Shown in pieces: positions 9,460-17,947 of a stretch of 64,000 nt of DNA. Source of the DNA: Carnobacterium sp. CP1 (GTDB lineage: Bacteria > Bacillota > Bacilli > Lactobacillales > Carnobacteriaceae). Numbering within the stretch: the first letter of the stretch is position 1; every line of letters begins with the position of its first letter. A program made the translations under genes and the position numbers. The notes beneath the pieces are model-generated. The model had not been told where the DNA came from and ran no database searches. It saw nothing but the letters and a program-made list of their open reading frames with translations. The DNA lies in the NCBI RefSeq assembly GCF_001483965.1, contig NZ_CP010796.1, positions 1,116,001 to 1,180,000 on the forward strand. Reading direction: 5' to 3'.

Positions 9460-10653
9460 TTAAAAATAATCGTATAAAACAGGTACTCCTGCTGGTATGC
9501 GTTCTGCAAACTCTGCCAGTAGGTGCTTGTCTCCTAGGATTCGTTCGAAAAAGTGCAATTCTTCAATTGTGCGGTAGTTCATAAAAACTTGAGTCCAAGC
9601 TTGAATGGTTCCCGATAGGATCGATTCTTGAAATATTTCTTGCTCGTCTGTTATTTTTGTAACTTTCCTGTCTGTTAAATGCAATTCCACTTTCCAAACG
9701 CCTGTATTCCAGGAAGCCGCAGTATCTTCAACTTTCAAATAAAAGGTTTGAGGAGCCCGTTCTTTAAAAGGGTAAGCCATGAGAAATTGCTGAATATTTA
9801 CGATTCGAGCCATCATAGAAGGAACCAGCTCTTGTTTGATTCTTGGATTCTCTAACAAGTAGGCCATTTTTTCATGTTCGCCCGTCTTATAACGATAGGT
9901 GTGAAAAGTAGCTTTATGCGAAGCTACAAAGTTCCATAATCCTTTAAAGGCTTCATGAGACAGATAAACCATTTCTTGCAATACAAAAGTTCCGACAGCT
10001 TGACCTTTAAAAGAATAGATCAAATAACCTTGTGCTTCCCCTTCTTCATCCAGATACAAAGCAACAGCAGAATCTTCTCGCGACATCATTAAAAATTCCC
10101 AATCCCACTCACTGCGCTTAAGCGGACCAACACTGGTTTCGTAACGCTCGGTATAAAGCGTTCTCATCGTTTCTTTTACATCTTCCCATTTGACACGGCG
10201 AACCATCCCTGGTGTCTTCTGAACTTTCGGTAATTCACTCACATCAATCGTATATTGAATATCATCGAAACATTGTTCATAGCCGTATTTTCGGTAAAAA
10301 GGATAAGAAAAAGGCGCTAAATAAGACAATAATTGGCCTTGTTCATTCATTTTTTCCAATGACAGCTTCATTAACTGAGCGATATCTCCGGCCCCTCTAT
10401 TTTCAGGATAACTGGATACGAAACCGATGCCTCCCATAGAAAAAGGCTTTCCATGTAAATAAACTTCCATTGGACGGACAATGATTTGGCTCATTAATGT
10501 TTCATTTTGAAAGGCACCATAACAAGCTGAAACAGCACAAAGTTCCTTGAATTCTTTTTCACGCTTTTCTGTTTTTTCTAGATTAAAAGCATAGCAGGCT
10601 AACTCTAACATCTCTTCATTTTTTTCAAGCGTCATCGTTTTATACTCGGTCAT
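9460..10653 (-). CDS. Eis-like GNAT family N-acetyltransferase
   Basis: The 397-residue protein has the layout of Eis-type acetyltransferases: an N-terminal GNAT domain, a second GNAT-like domain and a C-terminal SCP2-like domain. The acetyl-CoA segment GGIGFVSSYPENRGAGDIAQLM lies near residues 74-95 and is followed by FSYPFYRKYGYE. The C-terminal FERILGDKHLLAEFAERIPAG is typical of the SCP2-like part. Mycobacterial Eis acetylates aminoglycosides at several amines; the natural substrate of Firmicutes homologues is unknown. GAGGGAG precedes the ATG. It appears to be monocistronic. Confidence 0.82.
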   Translation of the reverse strand: MTEYKTMTLEKNEEMLELACYAFNLEKTEKREKEFKELCAVSACYGAFQNETLMSQIIVRPMEVYLHGKPFSMGGIGFVSSYPENRGAGDIAQLMKLSLEKMNEQGQLLSYLAPFSYPFYRKYGYEQCFDDIQYTIDVSELPKVQKTPGMVRRVKWEDVKETMRTLYTERYETSVGPLKRSEWDWEFLMMSREDSAVALYLDEEGEAQGYLIYSFKGQAVGTFVLQEMVYLSHEAFKGLWNFVASHKATFHTYRYKTGEHEKMAYLLENPRIKQELVPSMMARIVNIQQFLMAYPFKERAPQTFYLKVEDTAASWNTGVWKVELHLTDRKVTKITDEQEIFQESILSGTIQAWTQVFMNYRTIEELHFFERILGDKHLLAEFAERIPAGVPVLYDYF

Positions 10654-10776
10654 TTTGTCTCCCTCATTTTCTTTGTTTTTTTCTTTTAGTTTAACACACT
10701 CTCTATTTCTCTTGCATCTTTAGCTTACTTCATGAAATGCTTTAACTTTCATCACAACTTCTTCACAATTTCCCAC

Positions 10777-10891
10777 TATACTAAAGTCATACCAATAACA
10801 ACCAACTTTTTTATTTTTTCTTTTACCTCCTCCAGGTTTAAAAGAAAACCTACCCTTTCCACCTTAGCTACTCCTGCTAAGGTGGTTTTTT
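10777..10891 (+). ncRNA. Candidate small RNA with C-rich anti-Shine-Dalgarno segment
   Basis: In a gap between two minus-strand genes, the plus strand has a TATACT -10 at 10777-10782. It has a single-stranded C-rich stretch with ACCTCCTCC at 10825-10833, and a hairpin with 10-bp arms (10859-10868, 10876-10885) followed by six T. Expected transcript is about 100 nt from near 10789. CCUCC motifs in loops are how several Firmicutes sRNAs block ribosome sites. The -35 is poor, so the call is tentative. Confidence 0.4.
10859..10891 (+). terminator. Plus-strand intrinsic terminator
   Basis: CCACCTTAGC / GCTAAGGTGG stem with a 7-nt loop and a T6 tail. It points away from both neighbouring minus-strand genes, so it must end a plus-strand transcript. 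Confidence 0.75.
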
Positions 10892-10900
10892 GTGTGAAAA

Positions 10901-10943
10901 AATAAGCCTCTTTTGATAATAAAGTTATCAAAAGAGGCTTATT
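10901..10943 (-). terminator. Terminator of the ABC exporter operon
   Basis: 19-bp perfect stem (10901-10919 and 10925-10943) with a 5-nt loop and T-run on the minus strand, just after the second ABC gene. Confidence 0.9.
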
Positions 10944-10958
10944 TATCCTTTTACTTCA

Positions 10959-12809
10959 TTAGATAGCTGGTTGTTCAGCAAACTGACTATTATATAAGTC
11001 TGCGTAGAAACCGCCTTTTGCCATCAATTCATCGTGTGTGCCGGTTTCCATTACGTCTCCTTCATTCATGACAATAATGTTATCTGCATCGCGAATCGTT
11101 GATAAACGGTGAGCGACAACAAAGCTTGTTCTACCTTGTAATAATTTACGCATTGCTTTTTGAATCAAGACTTCTGTTCGTGTATCTACACTTGAAGTAG
11201 CTTCGTCTAGAATCAATATCTCTGGATCAACTAAGAAAGCCCGAGCAATGGTGATCAATTGACGTTGTCCAAGTGAGATGTTGCTGGCTTCTTCATTCAA
11301 GATAGTATCGTAACCAAGCGGCAATGTATGAACAAAGTCATCCACATGAGCAGCTTTCGTTGCTGCAGAAACACGAGATTCGTCTTTTCCATACTTTTCA
11401 CTACCGTATTTGATATTATCAAGAATCGTTCCATTAAATAACCATGTATCTTGCAATACCATACTGAAATGTGAACGCAATTCCTCGCGCGTCATATCTC
11501 TGGTATCCACACCGTCCAACTTGATACTTCCGCCTTTAACATCGTAAAAACGTTCTAGCAAGTTGATCAAGGTCGATTTACCCGCACCTGTTGGTCCAAC
11601 GATAGCAACCATTTGGCCTTCTTTGACATTCAAATTGAAGTCTTTCATCAACAATTCTTCATTGTCATCGCCATAACCAAATTTAACATGGTCAAAGGAA
11701 ATCTTATAGGGCGAGTTTGGAATAGGAGTGACATTAGATTTTTCTTCTGTCATTTCTTCTTCATCCAGCACTTCAAAAACCCGTTCAGCAGAAGCAATCG
11801 TAGCTTGGATCGTATTTACCAAGTTTGCCATTTGGCTCATGGGTTGGCTGAATTGATTGGTGTATTGTAGAAAAGCTTGAACGTCACCTAGTGTCATTCC
11901 GCCATTGGCAACCTTAATTCCCCCAACTACAGCAACTAGCAAGTAACCTAAGTTTTTAACAAAGTTCATTAAAGGCATAACAAATCCTGAGAAGAATTGA
12001 GCTTTCCATGAAGATTGGTATAATTCTTCATTTTGTTTTTCAAACAGTTCAATTTCTGCTTCTTCACGGTTGTACGTTTTAACAATAACATGACCGGCAT
12101 AAGTTTCTTCAATTTGGTCATTTAATAAGCCTAATTTTTTTTGTTGTGCAGCAAAAAGTTTTTGAGATCGTGGTGCTATTAAACTAATGACTAGTACGCT
12201 TAATGGGACTGTTATAAACGCGATCAATGTCATTTGCCAGCTGATGCTGAGCATCATATATAAAACAGCAAAGAACAATACAAAACTATTAACGAATTGG
12301 GTTAAAGTTTGTTGCAATGTGTTAGCAATGTTATCCATATCATTAACGGCACGTGACATGATGTCTCCGTTTGAGTGTGTGTCATAATAACTCATGGGTA
12401 CTTTATTCATTTTATCTTTTAATTCTTTCCGCAAATCGTAAACCGTTCTTTGAGCTACACGCGTCATCGTGAACTGTTGGAAATATTGGAATACTGCAGA
12501 TAAAACGTACAAAATGGCTACGGTTATTAAAACATTTTTAATCACATCAAAGTCAATGGGCAGCTTGTCAACAACCTGGCCGGCTTGTTGCATTTTAGCT
12601 CCAGCCATAACCCCTTTGAAAATTTCAGTCGTTGCTTCCCCTAAAATTTTCGGTGTTTTGGTTTGTAAAACAGTCGCTACGATCGCTAAGACAAATACTA
12701 AAGCAATCGCGAACAAGCGATTCGACATATAGCCGAGCAATCTTTTTAGTGTTCCCCAAAAGTTTTTAGCTTTACGTGCCTGCATTTTTGATGAGCCTGC
12801 GTTTTTCAT
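10959..12809 (-). CDS. ABC exporter half-transporter, subunit with catalytic NBD
   Basis: Second subunit of a heterodimeric type IV ABC exporter of the LmrCD/EfrAB/BmrCD kind, probably exporting lipophilic drugs. The 616 residues comprise six membrane segments (about 35-330) and an NBD. Walker A is GPTGAGKST and Walker B is ILILDEATSS, with the catalytic Glu. The signature is NISLGQRQ instead of LSGGQ, as expected for the half that completes the degenerate nucleotide site. Its ATG shares one base with the upstream stop (TAATG), and GGAGG is close by. Confidence 0.9.
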   Translation of the reverse strand: MKNAGSSKMQARKAKNFWGTLKRLLGYMSNRLFAIALVFVLAIVATVLQTKTPKILGEATTEIFKGVMAGAKMQQAGQVVDKLPIDFDVIKNVLITVAILYVLSAVFQYFQQFTMTRVAQRTVYDLRKELKDKMNKVPMSYYDTHSNGDIMSRAVNDMDNIANTLQQTLTQFVNSFVLFFAVLYMMLSISWQMTLIAFITVPLSVLVISLIAPRSQKLFAAQQKKLGLLNDQIEETYAGHVIVKTYNREEAEIELFEKQNEELYQSSWKAQFFSGFVMPLMNFVKNLGYLLVAVVGGIKVANGGMTLGDVQAFLQYTNQFSQPMSQMANLVNTIQATIASAERVFEVLDEEEMTEEKSNVTPIPNSPYKISFDHVKFGYGDDNEELLMKDFNLNVKEGQMVAIVGPTGAGKSTLINLLERFYDVKGGSIKLDGVDTRDMTREELRSHFSMVLQDTWLFNGTILDNIKYGSEKYGKDESRVSAATKAAHVDDFVHTLPLGYDTILNEEASNISLGQRQLITIARAFLVDPEILILDEATSSVDTRTEVLIQKAMRKLLQGRTSFVVAHRLSTIRDADNIIVMNEGDVMETGTHDELMAKGGFYADLYNSQFAEQPAI

Positions 12810-14530
12810 TAAATTTCCTCCTCTCTCATTTGAGAGTTCATGATTTCTTGATAAGTTGCATTCGTTTCTTTTAATTCTTCGTGTGTTCCTTTACCAACGA
12901 TTCGCCCGCCATCCATTACTAAGATAGTATCGGCGTTCATAACGGTACTGATCCGTTGAGCGATGACCATCACGACAGAATCTTTCGTTTCAGGCACTAA
13001 AGCATTTCTTAAAGCAGCGTCTGTTTTAAAGTCTAATGCTGAGAACGAATCATCAAACACTAAAATATCGGCTTTAGAAACAAGCGCACGTGCGATGCTT
13101 AAGCGTTGTTTTTGTCCACCTGAGAAGTTGCCTCCTCCTTGTTCCACATTGCTGTCTAAGCCATCTGGCAATTCTGATACAAAGTCTTTAGCTTGCGCTA
13201 CTTCTAATGCATGCCAAATTTCTTCGTCGGTTGCATCAGGTTTACCGTATTGCATATTTGAACGGATCGTTCCTGTAAACAACACTGCTTTTTGTGGAGC
13301 ATAACCAATCAGACTGCGTAAATCCTTTTGATTCATATCACGAATATCAACATTATTGATACGAATGCTGCCAGATTCAATATCATAAAAACGCGCAATC
13401 AAGTTAGCTAGAGTAGATTTACCCGAACCTGTTCCACCGATAACAGCCACCATTTCGCCTTTATTTCCTTTGAAGTCAATGTCTTCTAGGGCTAGTTGTT
13501 CGGCGCCTGTGTAACGAAAATCAACATGGTCAAATTCTAATGTTCCTTTATCAGCCATTTGAACTTTAACAGGTTTTTCTGGGTCTTTAACAGAACTTTC
13601 TGTTTCTAAGACTTCATTTATCCGAGCTGCAGATACTTGTGCTCTGGGAATGAAAATGAAAATCATTGATAACATCATAAAGCTCATAAGAATCTGCATA
13701 GCATAAGTCATAAATGTAATCAAGTTTCCTACTTCCATCAAGCCATCGCCAATGTAATGTCCGCCAAACCAGATAATTGAAATGTTGGTTGCACTAATGA
13801 TCAACGTCATAACCGGCATCATGAAACTCATGATTGTATTAGCTTTGATCGAAGTATCTGCAAAATCTTTATTGGCTGCATCAAAACGTTTGATTTCTGA
13901 ATCGTTACGGTTAAACGCACGGATAACGCGAATACCAGTCAATCCTTCACGGAACACTAAGTTCAACCGGTCCGTTTTGCTTTGCATTTTCTTAAAGTAA
14001 GGAACAGCAAAGTACATAATCGCAACCATAAATATTGCTAGAATAGGAAGAACATAAAGAAAAATACTGGCTAGTTTAGGCTCACGGTTGTAAGCCATCA
14101 CTCCTGCTCCTGTTAACATGATCGGAGCCATGATCATCATTCTTAAAGCCATCATCGCTACCATTTGAACTTGTACAACGTCATTCGTTGTTCTGGTGAT
14201 CAATGAAGACGTTCCTAACTCATCGATCGCATCATTTGAAAAATACGATACTTTCTTAAAAATACTGCTTCGAACATTTTTTCCTAGCAACTGAGACTGA
14301 CGTGAAGCCAAGTAAACATTAGCCGTCGCTGCCGCCACACTTAATAAAGAAAACCCGAGCATTTTGATACCGACTGAAATAATGTAGTCAACATCTCCTG
14401 TCGCTACTCCGTTATCGATAATGTCTGCTGTTAAAGTTGGCAAGTATAAATCGCCGATAACTTGAATGACCATAAACAGGATTGCTCCAAATACCGCAAG
14501 ACCGTTCATGCGTTTAGCTAATTTCATCAT
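12809..14530 (-). CDS. ABC exporter half-transporter, subunit with degenerate NBD
   Basis: First subunit of the same heterodimer (573 aa). Six membrane segments fill about residues 10-310. Walker A is GGTGSGKST, the signature is the canonical NFSGGQKQR, and Walker B is ILVFDDSFSALD, where Asp replaces the catalytic Glu. With the ISLGQ signature of the partner this predicts one consensus and one non-hydrolysing site, the hallmark of LmrC/EfrA-type pairs. It lies 23 nt after the TetR gene, so exporter and regulator form one transcript. Confidence 0.9.
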   Translation of the reverse strand: MMKLAKRMNGLAVFGAILFMVIQVIGDLYLPTLTADIIDNGVATGDVDYIISVGIKMLGFSLLSVAAATANVYLASRQSQLLGKNVRSSIFKKVSYFSNDAIDELGTSSLITRTTNDVVQVQMVAMMALRMMIMAPIMLTGAGVMAYNREPKLASIFLYVLPILAIFMVAIMYFAVPYFKKMQSKTDRLNLVFREGLTGIRVIRAFNRNDSEIKRFDAANKDFADTSIKANTIMSFMMPVMTLIISATNISIIWFGGHYIGDGLMEVGNLITFMTYAMQILMSFMMLSMIFIFIPRAQVSAARINEVLETESSVKDPEKPVKVQMADKGTLEFDHVDFRYTGAEQLALEDIDFKGNKGEMVAVIGGTGSGKSTLANLIARFYDIESGSIRINNVDIRDMNQKDLRSLIGYAPQKAVLFTGTIRSNMQYGKPDATDEEIWHALEVAQAKDFVSELPDGLDSNVEQGGGNFSGGQKQRLSIARALVSKADILVFDDSFSALDFKTDAALRNALVPETKDSVVMVIAQRISTVMNADTILVMDGGRIVGKGTHEELKETNATYQEIMNSQMREEEI

Positions 14531-14553
14531 AGTATTGTTTTCCTCCTAATTGT

Positions 14554-15177
14554 TCAATCTTTTTTAACACCTTGTTCGATCCATTTCAACTTTTTATTAA
14601 ATATTAAAATGGTTTCTTCTTGCGAATATTGTTTGTAAAAGCCTTCTCCAATCGTATTGAATAACATAGACATCACTAACTTAATCAGCATAGGAAAATC
14701 TTCTTCTTTCTCCAATTTCATTCCCTCGATATTGATGTATTCCTTTAGTTTTTCTTTGTGGAAATTTTTTTTCTGACCACAATGTCTAACAGATTCAGGA
14801 GTAACTTCTTTAGTGGTTCGATAATCCATGTGTAAGAATAAATGCTTAAAAAATTCAACATGTTCTTCGTCCATGATCAAAGCGAGTGTTTTTGGGAAAA
14901 AGATGCGATAACCGTCAAACAGATTGCCTTCCGCTTCCTTGAAGCTGTCGAACAACATCTCTTGCGTATCTTGTTTCAATAAACTCAGATAATAATAGTA
15001 CAGATCTTCTTTATCTTCAAAGTACTGATAAAAACTGCCCCGTGAAATATCTGCTTTTTTGATAATGTTATTGATGGATGCTTCGTTTAAAGGAACTCGA
15101 GAAAACTCTGCTGCTGCTGCTGCTAATAAGCGGCTTTTCTTGCCTTCCGATAGATTAAAATAAGTTTTTGTTGGCAC
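14554..15177 (-). CDS. TetR/AcrR family regulator of the ABC exporter
   Basis: Predicted repressor, 207 aa. The N-terminal helix-turn-helix reads LLAAAAAEFSRVPL...INNIIKKADISRGSFYQYFEDKEDL, and a ligand-binding helical domain follows. The GTG at 15177 is chosen because AGGAAGG stands 6 nt upstream. Any longer reading would translate through the operator and -10 region at 15205-15238. As first gene of the exporter operon it probably represses its own transcription and is released by an exporter substrate. Confidence 0.88.
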   Translation of the reverse strand: MPTKTYFNLSEGKKSRLLAAAAAEFSRVPLNEASINNIIKKADISRGSFYQYFEDKEDLYYYYLSLLKQDTQEMLFDSFKEAEGNLFDGYRIFFPKTLALIMDEEHVEFFKHLFLHMDYRTTKEVTPESVRHCGQKKNFHKEKLKEYINIEGMKLEKEEDFPMLIKLVMSMLFNTIGEGFYKQYSQEETILIFNKKLKWIEQGVKKD

Positions 15178-15204
15178 GTTTTTCCTTCCTTTCAACGTAC
15201 AAAA

Positions 15205-15261
15205 ATGACACCTCGTCATATGACACTTTGTCATTATAGGAGACTATGAAAAAAAAATCAA
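15205..15261 (-). promoter_or_regulatory. Promoter and double operator of the tetR-ABC operon
   Basis: Minus-strand promoter TTGATT (15256-15261), 17-nt spacer, TATAAT (15233-15238). Downstream and overlapping the -10 are two adjacent 15-bp palindromes, ATGACACCTCGTCAT (15205-15219) and ATGACACTTTGTCAT (15220-15234). The second is perfect (6+3+6) and the first has one mismatch. The spacing fits two TetR dimers blocking RNA polymerase. Confidence 0.8.
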
Positions 15262-15311
15262 GTATTTTTCTCTTGTTTTTTCATGAATCCGTTTTATACC
15301 GTCATTTTTTA

Positions 15312-15340
15312 TTGCAACCGCTACTTATCTTTAGTAAGAT
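15312..15340 (+). promoter_or_regulatory. Promoter of the azoreductase gene
   Basis: TTGCAA (15312-15317), 17-nt spacer, TAAGAT (15335-15340). No operator is obvious. Confidence 0.5.
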
Positions 15341-15402
15341 AATAAAGAATAAAGTTCGTTATCCTTTTCATCACAAAGACAAAAGAAAGAAGGATGTTCA
15401 AA

Positions 15403-16026
15403 ATGACTAAATTACTAATTGTTAGGGCCCATCCATTAACCGGTGAGGTTTCACGTTCAATGAAAGTAACGGATGCTTTTGTTGAATCTTATAAAAAGAA
15501 AAATCCTGATCATGTTATAGAGGATACTAATTTATACGATATGGCTGTACCGGAAATTGACCGCAACTTGCTTGACGCTTGGGCTGCTCTTGGTTCTGGC
15601 ACTCCATTTGATAAATTATCAGAAGTTCAACAGGAAAAAGTTACTTTATTCGGCAATTATACAGATAATTTTTTAACTGCCGATAAAGTCGTCGTAGCTA
15701 ATCCTTTATGGAACTTAAATGTGCCAGCCCGGTTAAAAGCCTGGGTAGATACAATCAACGTTTCTGGGAAAACCTTTAAATACAATGAGTTGGGCCAACC
15801 AATCGGTCTGGCTGCAGATAAAAAAGTTTTGCACATTCAAGCCAGCGGCGGTACTTATGCCGGTCAAGATCCTGCCAGTATCTACATCAAAACTATTTTT
15901 AATTTTATTGGCGTTTCCGATTTTCATGAACTATTCGTAGAAGGAATGGATTTTGCTCCAGAAGACGCTCCAAAAATCGTTGCTGACGCAGTAGCAGAAG
16001 CAACAGCTTTAGGCCAAACCTTTTAA
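15403..16026 (+). CDS. azoR: FMN-dependent NADH-azoreductase
   Basis: Flavodoxin-fold quinone/azo reductase, 207 aa, giving two-electron reduction of quinones and azo compounds with NADH. The FMN phosphate loop near the N terminus reads VRAHPLTGEVSRSM. The flavin-contact segment ANPLWNLNVPARLKAWVDTI near residue 96 and ASGGTY near 147 are typical of AzoR. The ATG at 15403 is preferred over one at 15394 because the AGAAGG ribosome site abuts the latter. Transcribed alone and closed by a terminator. Confidence 0.9.
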   Translation: MTKLLIVRAHPLTGEVSRSMKVTDAFVESYKKKNPDHVIEDTNLYDMAVPEIDRNLLDAWAALGSGTPFDKLSEVQQEKVTLFGNYTDNFLTADKVVVANPLWNLNVPARLKAWVDTINVSGKTFKYNELGQPIGLAADKKVLHIQASGGTYAGQDPASIYIKTIFNFIGVSDFHELFVEGMDFAPEDAPKIVADAVAEATALGQTF

Positions 16027-16040
16027 CCAAATAATTCAAA

Positions 16041-16082
16041 AAAAAAAAGAACACCGAAAAATATTCCGGTGTTCTTTTTTTT
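16041..16082. terminator. Bidirectional terminator between azoR and the AI-2E family gene
   Basis: A- and T-flanked stem (arms 16041-16056 and 16067-16082), core GAACACCG/CGGTGTTC, between convergent genes. Confidence 0.88.
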
Positions 16083-16085
16083 AGA

Positions 16086-17312
16086 TTATTTTTTCTTTTT
16101 TTTCCGTTTAAAGTGCTTCCTTTTTTCAATCGGAAGACTTGGCTCATAGGCCGGATTATAATCGTGTTCATATAAGCCGGAATGTTGTTGGTACCATTGG
16201 AAGAAATGCTCAAAAATAACTTTTAAGACTGCATATCCAGGAATCCCTAGAATCACTCCGGGAATACCGAACAATTTTCCTGAAGTTAACAACACCACAA
16301 TAATGGTTACTGGGTGAATGTCTAAGTTGCTGCCTAAAATTTGAGGTTGAATAACTCGTCCTTCAATCATCTGTTCAATAGCAAAAACGATCAAAACTTT
16401 TGCTAACATCACAGGTGAGGCGACAAATGCGATGATCACGACGGGCACCATCGCCAGAAATGAACCTAAATAAGGAATCAAATTCAAAAAACCTGCCATA
16501 ACAGCCAATGTTACCGCATATTCAAGACCCACAATAGCGAATCCAATCCAAAACATAAGAGCCACAAAAAATGCGACTAGCAGTTGTCCCCGAATGTATT
16601 GACTGATTTGTGTATTGATTTGGCTTAATAAATTATAGGTGTTTAACCGCATTTTTGTTGGGATAAACTTCATCATATGATACGGCAAATCGCGGCCGTC
16701 CTTTAATAAGTAGAATAAGATGAACGGCATAGTGATCAACGCTATAAAAACGTTCGTTACAGCTCCTACCACGCTTCCTATACCAGAAACAGTAGAATTC
16801 ACTACATTTGTTGCCTGTTTAGAAATAGACGACATAATGTTTTGATTGATATCTGTCAGTTGTTCTTGGAACTGAGAAAAAACATCGCTTCTTACTAACG
16901 CATCGGCTTGGATGACAACACTTTCCCAGTACTGCGGCCAGTTTTTGATGATACTCAAGGTTTGTTCTTGAATAATCGGGATCAAGGTAGTCACGCCCCA
17001 AACAACCAAAGCAATAATCACTACAAAAATAATCAGAATACCGCCAACCCGTGGAACTTTTTTCATTTCTATCCAATCAACCAATGGATTTACTAAATAA
17101 TACAAAATACCAGCCATTAGAAGAGGCAATCCGATCACCTCAATAAAACCTTTAAGGGGATCAAAGACATAAGTGATCTTTGAAAAAACCAATATATTCA
17201 GCAATATCAACAATGAGACCAATAAAATAGTCACCACTTTGTTATTTAAAAACCATCTCCAAAACCAAGTAGCAACAGTTTTGACTTTGACTTTTTCTTG
17301 TTCTTGTTCCAT
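16086..17312 (-). CDS. AI-2E family (PerM-like) membrane permease
   Basis: Multi-pass membrane protein of PF01594, 408 aa. Two N-terminal membrane spans (about 25-75) and a further span near 85-110 are followed by a long amphipathic region. The conserved C-terminal block holds FLNLIPYLGSFLAMVPVV, and then the VIQPQILGSNLDIHP and IPGYAVLK segments. Family members export small molecules, and some act as Na+/H+ antiporters; the substrate here is unknown. The tail is strongly basic (HFKRKKKKK). It starts 34 nt after the IIA-like gene and is probably co-transcribed with it. Confidence 0.85.
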   Translation of the reverse strand: MEQEQEKVKVKTVATWFWRWFLNNKVVTILLVSLLILLNILVFSKITYVFDPLKGFIEVIGLPLLMAGILYYLVNPLVDWIEMKKVPRVGGILIIFVVIIALVVWGVTTLIPIIQEQTLSIIKNWPQYWESVVIQADALVRSDVFSQFQEQLTDINQNIMSSISKQATNVVNSTVSGIGSVVGAVTNVFIALITMPFILFYLLKDGRDLPYHMMKFIPTKMRLNTYNLLSQINTQISQYIRGQLLVAFFVALMFWIGFAIVGLEYAVTLAVMAGFLNLIPYLGSFLAMVPVVIIAFVASPVMLAKVLIVFAIEQMIEGRVIQPQILGSNLDIHPVTIIVVLLTSGKLFGIPGVILGIPGYAVLKVIFEHFFQWYQQHSGLYEHDYNPAYEPSLPIEKRKHFKRKKKKK

Positions 17313-17346
17313 CCGGTTCTCCCCCCTCGGTTCCAGCGTTTATTTA

Positions 17347-17706
17347 TTATTTTGCGTAATGAATAGTAGTACCAACCGCTACTTTTGGCAAAGTAAACGG
17401 TTCTAAGTAGATCCCGCTTGCTAATTTATCTTCCTCAGGAACTTCAGAGAAGTTTAAAGTTACGTGACCGATCGTATTTAGATTTTCATTGGCTAAAGCG
17501 CCTACTTCTAAAATAGTATAAACTTGTTCATCAAATGTAATGGTTTGACCTGGTTTTAAGTCCACTCTCTCTTTATCTTTTTCAAAAGACTGAATAATAG
17601 AAACCGTTCGAAGATCCTCCGTTGCTTGTTCTCCAAATAAAATAATAATAGGGTCTTTCTGAGTGATTGCGTGTTCGCCAATGGCGGTGATTTTTCCAAC
17701 TAACAT
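17347..17706 (-). CDS. Orphan PTS glucitol/sorbitol IIA-like protein lacking the active His
   Basis: Small protein of 119 aa resembling the whole GutA/SrlB IIA domain (PF03829). The best match is the C-terminal block EVGALANENLNTIGHVTLNF, then SGIYLEP and AVGTTIHY. The position that is the phosphorylated His of E. coli SrlB (FIH, His43 from memory) reads I-I-Q here, so it should not accept phosphate. No IIBC partners are nearby. ATG at 17706 is chosen over 17715 because the AAGAAGGG ribosome site abuts the latter. A regulatory or binding role is inferred. Its downstream partner is the AI-2E permease. Confidence 0.7.
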   Translation of the reverse strand: MLVGKITAIGEHAITQKDPIIILFGEQATEDLRTVSIIQSFEKDKERVDLKPGQTITFDEQVYTILEVGALANENLNTIGHVTLNFSEVPEEDKLASGIYLEPFTLPKVAVGTTIHYAK

Positions 17707-17870
17707 CCTATCCATTCCCTTCTTAAACTATACTTAACTTGTTACTCTATATTTTAACATAATTCAGGGTTTTAATGGTAAAGAAAGACACATTTTGTCT
17801 CGGGAGGTTTGAAGTTTGGCCCTTTTTTTAGTTTTTCAATCAATTTTTCCATACATTTGACCGAAACCGT

Positions 17871-17899
17871 TTGCCACCTGTTGAATGGACTGGTATGAT
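17871..17899 (+). promoter_or_regulatory. Promoter of the glycerophosphotransferase-like gene
   Basis: TTGCCA (17871-17876), 17-nt spacer ending TGG, TATGAT (17894-17899): a good -35 with an extended -10. Transcription would begin near 17906, which rules out a start codon at 17885. Confidence 0.7.
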
Positions 17900-17947
17900 A
17901 AATTTAGTGAATCATCGCTAACTATGCGATATTGGGGGTACTATTTT

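Noticed and set aside
15178-15234. Longer N terminus for the TetR protein
   Set aside because: Would be translated from the operator/-10 region; the GTG at 15177 has a good ribosome site.
15905-16213. Minus-strand ORF spanning the azoR terminator
   Set aside because: Reads through a bidirectional terminator and overlaps two real genes; basic low-complexity product.
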